NCBI GenBank assembly: GCA_964549375.1
Contig: CAZJWF010000020.1
Span: forward strand, 1 to 36,803
DNA length: 36,803 nt
Origin: JAHDDY01 sp964549375
Lineage (GTDB): Bacteria; Pseudomonadota; Alphaproteobacteria; Rhodobacterales; Rhodobacteraceae
Reading direction: 5' to 3'
The position numbers and the translations under genes are program-made. Position 1 is the stretch's first letter. The number at the start of each line of letters is the position of its first letter. Below the pieces are notes generated by a model that did no database searches, was not told the DNA's origin, and saw only the letters and a list, made by a program, of their open reading frames with translations. Positions 32,533-36,803 of the stretch are shown here, piece after piece.

Positions 32533-33480
32533 TTACCGGCCAATCGCCGTCATAAACTCTCGCCATTCACCGGCGGATAAACCGCTATTGGCCTGATCCA
32601 CATTATCACCCGCCAGCATCCGCTTCAGCGCCCCCAGCGCGGGAGCGGAGAGTTGAACCGCCCCAAGGCGGTAATCCTCGAACGCCCGATACGCCATCGG
32701 CACCCAGGCCTTCGTCAACTCGGCCATCGCATCGGCATAGACGCGGATTTCATACTGCGCGTGGGCATCGGCCCGCAAGCGCAAGAAGTGAAACAGATTG
32801 TGCAGATCGACCTTCCAATACCACTGAGTATAAGTCGCAAGGGTTAGGTTCATCCGCGCCAGCTCTCGTGCCAGCCCATCGCGGGCGGGGTCAAGCGCCG
32901 TCGGTTTGCCATCCGCATCCAGCGGCCCCTCGTTGAGCATCTCGACATAGTGCCCATAAGTTTGCTCAGCATCGCCGCGCAACAAATCCAGCACCCGTAC
33001 GGCTTCATCCCCCTCCAGCACATCGCCCCGGCCCTGCCGATTTGAGATGGCCTGAGCCGCGAGCTGTTCAGGCGCCGGGACGTAATACTCTTTGTCGAGA
33101 ATGGAGTAGCGCGCAGAATATTCATTCACGTTCGCCGTGCGGTGCCTAATCCATTGGCGTGCAACGAAGATCGGCAATTTCACGTGCAGCTTAATTTCAC
33201 ACATCTCGAACGGCGTCGAGTGCCAGTGCCGCATGAGATAGCGGATCAGCCCTTCATCATTGCGGGCGGCCTTTGTGCCTCGGCCATAAGAGACGCGCGC
33301 GGCCTGAACAATGGCCTCGTCGTCGCCCATATAGTCAATCGCCCGAACGAACCCATGATCCAGCAGAGGGATCGCCTCGTAAAGCCGCTCCTCCAGCCCC
33401 GGCGCGACGACTCGGCGGGTTTCGGTCCGGGTCGCGCGTTGCGCTTCGATCTCGGCTTGCTGGTCGGGAGTCAGGTTCAT
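32533..33480 (-). CDS. thyX: FAD-dependent thymidylate synthase
   Basis: ThyX makes dTMP from dUMP using methylene-tetrahydrofolate, FAD and NADPH. The diagnostic ThyX motif RHRTxxxNExSxRY is present as RHRTANVNEYSARY. Flanking blocks VARVSYGRGTKAARND, IRYLMRHWHSTPFEMCEIKLHVKLPIFVARQWIRHRT and WKVDLHNLFHFLRLRADAHAQYEIRVYA, the last with substrate-binding residues, are also present. 315 aa is typical for alphaproteobacteria. ThyX genomes usually lack ThyA. The gene is divergent from glyoxalase I, with a 77-base gap, and convergent with the GIY-YIG-like gene. Confidence 0.97.
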   Translation of the reverse strand: MNLTPDQQAEIEAQRATRTETRRVVAPGLEERLYEAIPLLDHGFVRAIDYMGDDEAIVQAARVSYGRGTKAARNDEGLIRYLMRHWHSTPFEMCEIKLHVKLPIFVARQWIRHRTANVNEYSARYSILDKEYYVPAPEQLAAQAISNRQGRGDVLEGDEAVRVLDLLRGDAEQTYGHYVEMLNEGPLDADGKPTALDPARDGLARELARMNLTLATYTQWYWKVDLHNLFHFLRLRADAHAQYEIRVYADAMAELTKAWVPMAYRAFEDYRLGAVQLSAPALGALKRMLAGDNVDQANSGLSAGEWREFMTAIGR

Positions 33481-33557
33481 TGGGTTGTCTCTTGCTCAGG
33501 AACGGCTAGCTATGCGGAAGTGTTTAACGAACAAAGTCCGAAAACGGGAGTCCGCAG

Positions 33558-33989
33558 ATGGCGATCCAATATTTACATACGATGGTCCGGGTCAGAGACA
33601 TCGAAGAGAGCAAGAAATTTTACTGTACCCTCCTCGGGCTTGAGGAAACCCGGCGCAAGGATTTGGACGGGGCAGATTGCACGCTGGTGTTTTTATCCGA
33701 ACCGGGCGGCGGGCCGGGCAACGAAATCGAGCTGACGTATAACTGGGACAGCGATGAGGAGTACACAGGCGGACGCAACTTCGGGCACCTCGCCTATAAT
33801 GTCGATAATATCTACGAGACGTGCCAAAAGCTCATGGATGCCGGGGTCACAATCAACCGCCCGCCACGCGATGGCCGCATGGCCTTTGTCAAATCCCCGG
33901 ACGGCATCTCAATCGAGTTGCTCCAAGCCGGAGACTCGCTGGCCCCAGCAGAACCTTGGGCAAGCATGGAAAACACCGGAAGCTGGTAG
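33558..33989 (+). CDS. gloA: Lactoylglutathione lyase (glyoxalase I)
   Basis: It converts the methylglyoxal-glutathione hemithioacetal to S-lactoylglutathione. The 143-residue protein has the four metal ligands of the E. coli-type enzyme at H7 (YLHTMVRV), E58 (EIELTYNW), H77 (FGHLAYNV) and E120 (ISIELLQ). The short length without the eukaryotic insertions suggests a Ni/Co-preferring class. GGGAG lies seven bases before the ATG. It is alone on the plus strand, followed by two hairpins that may end its transcript. Confidence 0.95.
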   Translation: MAIQYLHTMVRVRDIEESKKFYCTLLGLEETRRKDLDGADCTLVFLSEPGGGPGNEIELTYNWDSDEEYTGGRNFGHLAYNVDNIYETCQKLMDAGVTINRPPRDGRMAFVKSPDGISIELLQAGDSLAPAEPWASMENTGSW

Positions 33990-33993
33990 TGGA

Positions 33994-34008
33994 GGTCGCG
34001 AAGCGACC
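33994..34008. terminator. Perfect short hairpin after gloA
   Basis: GGTCGC (33994-33999), triloop GAA, GCGACC (34003-34008), five bases after the gloA stop. It has no T-run. With the larger palindrome at 34046-34083 it forms a structured 3' region between two convergent genes. Confidence 0.5.
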
Positions 34009-34045
34009 GCGCTGAGTCGCAGCAAGCAACGACCTATCGCGACAG

Positions 34046-34083
34046 GTTATCGCTCGACCCCATGATCATGGCAGGGCGATAAC
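34046..34083. repeat. Nested palindrome between convergent genes
   Basis: Outer arms GTTATCGC (34046-34053) and GCGATAAC (34076-34083) pair perfectly. Inside is the self-complementary 12-mer CCATGATCATGG (34060-34071). The stop codon of the minus-strand gene (34066-34068) lies in the palindrome. A bidirectional terminator without T-runs is the simplest reading; a protein-binding site is possible. Confidence 0.55.
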
Positions 34084-34662
34084 GGAGAGACCCCAACCAC
34101 CAACGCCCCCCGCCCGACATCGGGAGGGAGGGGGTAAGCTGCCAGACTCAAATAAGCGACGCATTTTATCAGGCGGCCTCTCGATCCGGTCCGGCACCAC
34201 CCGCACCTCATCAAACGACGGGCACACAGGAACAGGCTGGCGCAAACCACCTGAACGATCCGAACACGGGCCGATCAACCGCCGCAGCAACCGCGCGCCA
34301 CAACGCGGCAGGTCATTGAGCACACGGCACAGCCGCTTCAACCGCAAACGCAGCGCCTTCAGCGACGGCACCTGCTCGTCTGGATCAAAAGACACGTCGC
34401 AAGACGCGCCCAGCGCAGCAAAAAACTGATCAGGCGAAACCCGAATGCCCCGCCGCGCAGCCATCAGCCCCGCCTGAGCAACCACCAAATTTCGGGCGGC
34501 ACATTCGGCACGCGACAGCACAGACGCCACATTGCCTGCGATCCAGCCACGAAACGCACAAGAGAACGGCACCGCCGCAACAAACATAACTGTGATCAAC
34601 AGTCCCGCCACAAGGCGAAACAGCCGCAGCCGTTGTGTTGCAATGCCCTCCTCAATCTGCAA
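34066..34662 (-). CDS. Hypothetical protein with N-terminal membrane segment
   Basis: A 198-residue reading frame starting at TTG 34662. I do not recognise it. A basic N-terminus (TQRLRLFR) precedes one hydrophobic segment, VAGLLITVMFVAAVPFSCAF (about 18-37), which could be an anchor or signal. The middle is Arg/Cys-rich (SRAECAARNLVVAQAGLMAARRG; RLKRLCRVLNDLPRCGARLLRRLIGPC) and the C-terminal third looks disordered and could be spurious. The start is unsure: a strong GAGGAGG (34647-34653) lies after the TTG, too close to an in-frame ATT at 34644 and out of frame with the TTG at 34643. A near-consensus promoter upstream supports transcription of this strand. Confidence 0.5.
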   Translation of the reverse strand: MQIEEGIATQRLRLFRLVAGLLITVMFVAAVPFSCAFRGWIAGNVASVLSRAECAARNLVVAQAGLMAARRGIRVSPDQFFAALGASCDVSFDPDEQVPSLKALRLRLKRLCRVLNDLPRCGARLLRRLIGPCSDRSGGLRQPVPVCPSFDEVRVVPDRIERPPDKMRRLFESGSLPPPSRCRAGGVGGWGLSVIALP

Positions 34663-34700
34663 TTCGTTATGTCCTAACCTCTGCTAACTACTAGGACTCA

Positions 34701-34728
34701 ATTAGAACATAAAAAGAACAAATGTCAA
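34701..34728 (-). promoter_or_regulatory. Near-consensus sigma-70 promoter
   Basis: Read leftward: TTGACA (34728-34723, six of six), 16-base spacer, TCTAAT (34706-34701, five of six). The predicted start near 34694 gives a leader of about 30 bases to the TTG at 34662. The -35 box overlaps the ATG of the divergent vWA gene. Confidence 0.7.
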
Positions 34729-35423
34729 GTACAATCGCCCGACTTTCCCGACAAAAAGGCGTCTTTAACGGAGCCATCTTCGGCACAGCCCTCTTCTGCA
34801 CCCCGGCTATGGCGTGCGATGTCGCGCTGGTACTGGCAATTGATGTCTCCGGCAGCGTAGACGCAAAGGAGTATCGGCTACAGGCGGACGGTCTGTCGGA
34901 TGCCTTGGGCGATCCCGTGGTCTCCGAAGCCCTCGTCAACGCGCAGGCATTGGTGGCGGTGGTGCAATGGAGCGGCACTGAACGACAAGAGCTTTCGGTC
35001 CCGTGGACGGCCACTGATACGCACGCCGATGTCGTGGCGCTGCGCCGAGCAATCGAGGCGATCCCGCGCGCATTCCGCAACTACTCGACTGGCATCGGTG
35101 ATGCGCTGGACGTCGCGGTTGATCTGCACGAGGCCGCCCCCCGCGATTGCCTCCGCCGAGTCGTTGACGTCTCCGGCGATGGTCCCAGCAATGAAGGCGC
35201 TGCGCCGCACGAAATACACGCGCGGCTCGATGCGGCTCAGATCACCGTGAACGGTCTGGCCATCGAAGGCTCCGAAGACGGCATCGCCGACTATTACCGC
35301 ACCCACGTCGCCCACGGCCCCGGTGCCTTTGTCGAAGTCGCAAAAGACTACAAAGATTTCCCCCGCGCGATCAGAAAAAAGCTGTTGCGGGAATTAGCCG
35401 ATCGGTTGGCGATGGCGGATTGA
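34722..35423 (+). CDS. Secreted DUF1194 von Willebrand factor A protein
   Basis: A 233-residue exported protein. The signal peptide (basic start, FNGAIFGTALFCTPAMA) ends near residue 30, and the mature part opens CDVALVLAIDVSGSVDAKEY. DVSGS is the MIDAS motif DxSxS of vWA domains, for Mg-dependent protein binding. The following pattern (ALVAVVQWSGTERQELSVPW, STGIGDALDVAVDLHE, RRVVDVSGDGPSNEG) matches DUF1194. A Cys directly after AMA leaves open lipidation, but FCTPAMAC is not a good lipobox. Function unknown; family members are common in Rhodobacterales. The ATG is overlapped by the -35 box of the divergent promoter, and no strong ribosome-binding site is seen. Confidence 0.85.
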   Translation: MSSTIARLSRQKGVFNGAIFGTALFCTPAMACDVALVLAIDVSGSVDAKEYRLQADGLSDALGDPVVSEALVNAQALVAVVQWSGTERQELSVPWTATDTHADVVALRRAIEAIPRAFRNYSTGIGDALDVAVDLHEAAPRDCLRRVVDVSGDGPSNEGAAPHEIHARLDAAQITVNGLAIEGSEDGIADYYRTHVAHGPGAFVEVAKDYKDFPRAIRKKLLRELADRLAMAD

Positions 35424-35513
35424 AAAATGGTTGGAGTCATTGTCGGGCTTGTCCAGCGCAAGCGAAGCGCCGCGTGAATGATCCAGAGCAGCCGGAATTA
35501 ACGTCTCTCGATT

Positions 35514-35532
35514 ACCCGAATAAATCGGGTAG
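35514..35532. repeat. Stem-loop between vWA gene and nnrE
   Basis: TACCCGA (35514-35520) and TCGGGTA (35526-35532) pair perfectly around loop ataaa. It lies about 50 bases before the nnrE start and has no T-run. A weak terminator or a leader hairpin is possible. The rest of the 157-base gap shows nothing clear apart from the GAAGG before nnrE. Confidence 0.5.
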
Positions 35533-35580
35533 TGACGATCTTACAGTTCAATCACGTGATGAAATTGGGAAGGTAGCCTG

Positions 35581-36261
35581 ATGGAACTCCTCACCGCCGC
35601 CCAAATGCGCGCCATCGAACAAGCCGCCATTGACAGCGGCGAAGTCACCGGCCTCGAATTGATGGAACGCGCTGGCGCTGGCGTGGTCGAAGCGATCTTC
35701 GAATGGCGACCTGAGTTGGCGGAATGCGAGCGCCGTGCCGCGGTTCTCTGCGGACCGGGAAACAACGGCGGCGACGGGTTCGTCGTCGCGCGTCTTCTAA
35801 AACAGCGCGGCTGGACCATTGAGCTCTTTCTCTATGGCGACGAGACGAAACTGCCGCCCGATGCGGCAGAGAATTGTCGGCGATGGCTGGAGTTGGGAGG
35901 GATAGGAAAGTTCGAGGAGTACGAGCGAGAACACTATCACTCCAGCACCTTGACGATTGATGCCCTTTTCGGGACCGGCCTGACACGAGCGTTGTCAGAG
36001 AGCGGCATTCACAATCACCTCTGGGATATCTTCGATGGGGACGATTACGGGAATCGCCCTATGATCGTCGCGATAGATTGCCCTTCAGGTTTATGCCTCG
36101 ATAGCGGGAGATTGCTCGGTTGGAGCGGCCTTGAAGACAGGCAGGATTTCATTCTCGCGGCAGCTTTGACAGTAACCTTTCACAAACCCAAACTCGGCCA
36201 CTATCTCGCGATTGGACCACGGATTTGCGGTGATCTGGCCGTCAAGGACATCGGGCTATGA
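35581..36261 (+). CDS. nnrE: NAD(P)H-hydrate epimerase (stand-alone YjeF_N)
   Basis: It interconverts R and S forms of hydrated NAD(P)H, a damage product. The 226-residue protein starts LLTAAQMRAIEQAAIDSG and has ELMERAGAGV, the nucleotide loop VLCGPGNNGGDGFVVARLL, LTIDALFGTGLTRALS and MIVAIDCPSGLCLDSG, all YjeF_N hallmarks. GAAGG precedes the ATG. In E. coli and most alphaproteobacteria this domain is the first half of a fused protein, Nnr. Here it ends with TGA after DIGL, and the dehydratase starts at the overlapping ATGA. Confidence 0.93.
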   Translation: MELLTAAQMRAIEQAAIDSGEVTGLELMERAGAGVVEAIFEWRPELAECERRAAVLCGPGNNGGDGFVVARLLKQRGWTIELFLYGDETKLPPDAAENCRRWLELGGIGKFEEYEREHYHSSTLTIDALFGTGLTRALSESGIHNHLWDIFDGDDYGNRPMIVAIDCPSGLCLDSGRLLGWSGLEDRQDFILAAALTVTFHKPKLGHYLAIGPRICGDLAVKDIGL

Positions 36262-36803
36262 ACGACAGCGTGCGCCTTGCATGTTTCGACACTGTGCGAT
36301 GCGAGCAGCTTCAAGCGCAGTCCCACACCCACAAATACTCCCACGGCCATGCGCTCATCGTTTCGGGTGGCATTGCCAAGACGGGCGCGGCGCGTCTCGC
36401 GGCGCGGGGTGCACTCCGCATCGGCGCGGGTCTTGTCACCGTCGCCTCGCCACCCAATTCCCTGATGGAGAACGCCGCGCATCTGACCGCGATCATGCTG
36501 CAAAAGATGAAAGGGCCGGAGGGACTGGCTGACATTGTCTCAGATCCGCGCATCAATGCAATCGTCATCGGTCCGGGTTGCGGGATTGGTGACGAAACCC
36601 GCGCGCTCGTGGAAGTGGCTCTGTCCCCGACGAAGACCGGGGACTTTCTTGCTTCAGGCGACGAAAAAGGAGGCGCCGGATCAAGCCCGAGGAAACGCAC
36701 GATCATCCTCGACGCCGACGCCCTCACCTCTTTCGAGGAATCGCCCGGCACCCTGTTCACAGCGATAAAAGCCTCCTCCTGTGCCGCCATACTCACCCCC
36801 CAC
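36258..36803 (+). CDS. nnrD: ADP-dependent NAD(P)H-hydrate dehydratase, partial at window end
   Basis: It dehydrates S-NAD(P)HX to NAD(P)H using ADP (ATP in eukaryotes). From the ATG at 36258 the frame stays open for 182 codons to the window edge. It has the YjeF_C blocks HKYSHGHALIVSGG, AARLAARGALRIGAGLVTVASPP, AIVIGPGCGIG, IILDADALT and ILTPH. The first ~25 residues (MNDSVRL...) look like the linker that joins the two domains in fused Nnr proteins. The start overlaps the nnrE stop as ATGA, in the -1 frame. Residues between VALSPTKTG and KRTIILD look like a small insertion. Confidence 0.93.
   Translation, partial: MNDSVRLACFDTVRCEQLQAQSHTHKYSHGHALIVSGGIAKTGAARLAARGALRIGAGLVTVASPPNSLMENAAHLTAIMLQKMKGPEGLADIVSDPRINAIVIGPGCGIGDETRALVEVALSPTKTGDFLASGDEKGGAGSSPRKRTIILDADALTSFEESPGTLFTAIKASSCAAILTPH

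Noticed and set aside
36212..36532. 106-codon plus-strand ORF at the nnrE/nnrD junction
   Set aside because: The true coding frame there is the open-ended nnrD frame from 36258, which carries clear YjeF_C motifs.

Overview
The window is a chromosomal segment of an alphaproteobacterium, most likely a Rhodobacterales (Roseobacter-type) species. The base for this is moderate GC content, the infA-maf-RNase E/G block, the long dnaB-alr-mlaE-mlaF-orf-pqiA-radA-cvpA-purF run on one strand, a zinc-independent (Asp-type) HemB, ThyX in place of ThyA, and a stand-alone MnmD. Most of it is core housekeeping sequence. I see no phage, IS element, CRISPR array, rRNA operon or antibiotic-resistance island.

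Layout. 1-172: start of a lysine/alanine-rich histone H1-like protein with an 18-bp DNA repeat. 347-1910: gluQ (minus) and an AlkA-type glycosylase (plus), whose starts abut or overlap. 2016-4480: plus-strand cluster infA, maf, a short RNase E/G and an EI24/CysZ-like membrane protein, tightly spaced or overlapping. 4470-5937: a DMT permease (minus) and a secreted DUF2147 protein (plus). 5963-7291: an orphan membrane histidine kinase. 7399-15829: a nine-gene minus-strand operon linking replication (dnaB), cell wall (alr), envelope lipid transport (mlaE, mlaF, a small membrane protein, a PqiA-like protein), recombination (radA) and purine synthesis (cvpA, purF). 16069-19313: a secreted His-rich/PQA-rich protein, a patatin lipoprotein, an SDR and endonuclease III. 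19371-22837: an FAD amine-oxidase-like protein, a structured intergenic region with an intrinsic terminator that looks like an unannotated small RNA, a second DMT permease and hemB. 23215-25387: a possible PAS protein, tRNA-Phe(GAA), and zur-znuB with a candidate Zur operator. 25465-29721: a 1.4k-residue exported DUF11 protein. 29902-33989: YjbR, MnmD, an SPFH protein, a degenerate GIY-YIG membrane protein, ThyX and glyoxalase I. 34066-36803: an unrecognised minus-strand gene with a near-consensus promoter, a DUF1194 von Willebrand A protein, and the NAD(P)HX repair enzymes as two overlapping genes (epimerase, then dehydratase, cut by the window end).

Points that most deserve a second look: the structured RNA at 20682-20870 with a ribosome-binding site and a 15-codon ORF inside its first hairpin; MlaEF plus a PqiA-like protein without any MCE protein; zur-znuB without znuC or znuA; the GIY-YIG-like protein fused to membrane segments; and the split Nnr. 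No single obviously new multi-gene system (defence, biosynthesis or mobile) is visible. The RNA locus is the best candidate for something undescribed.
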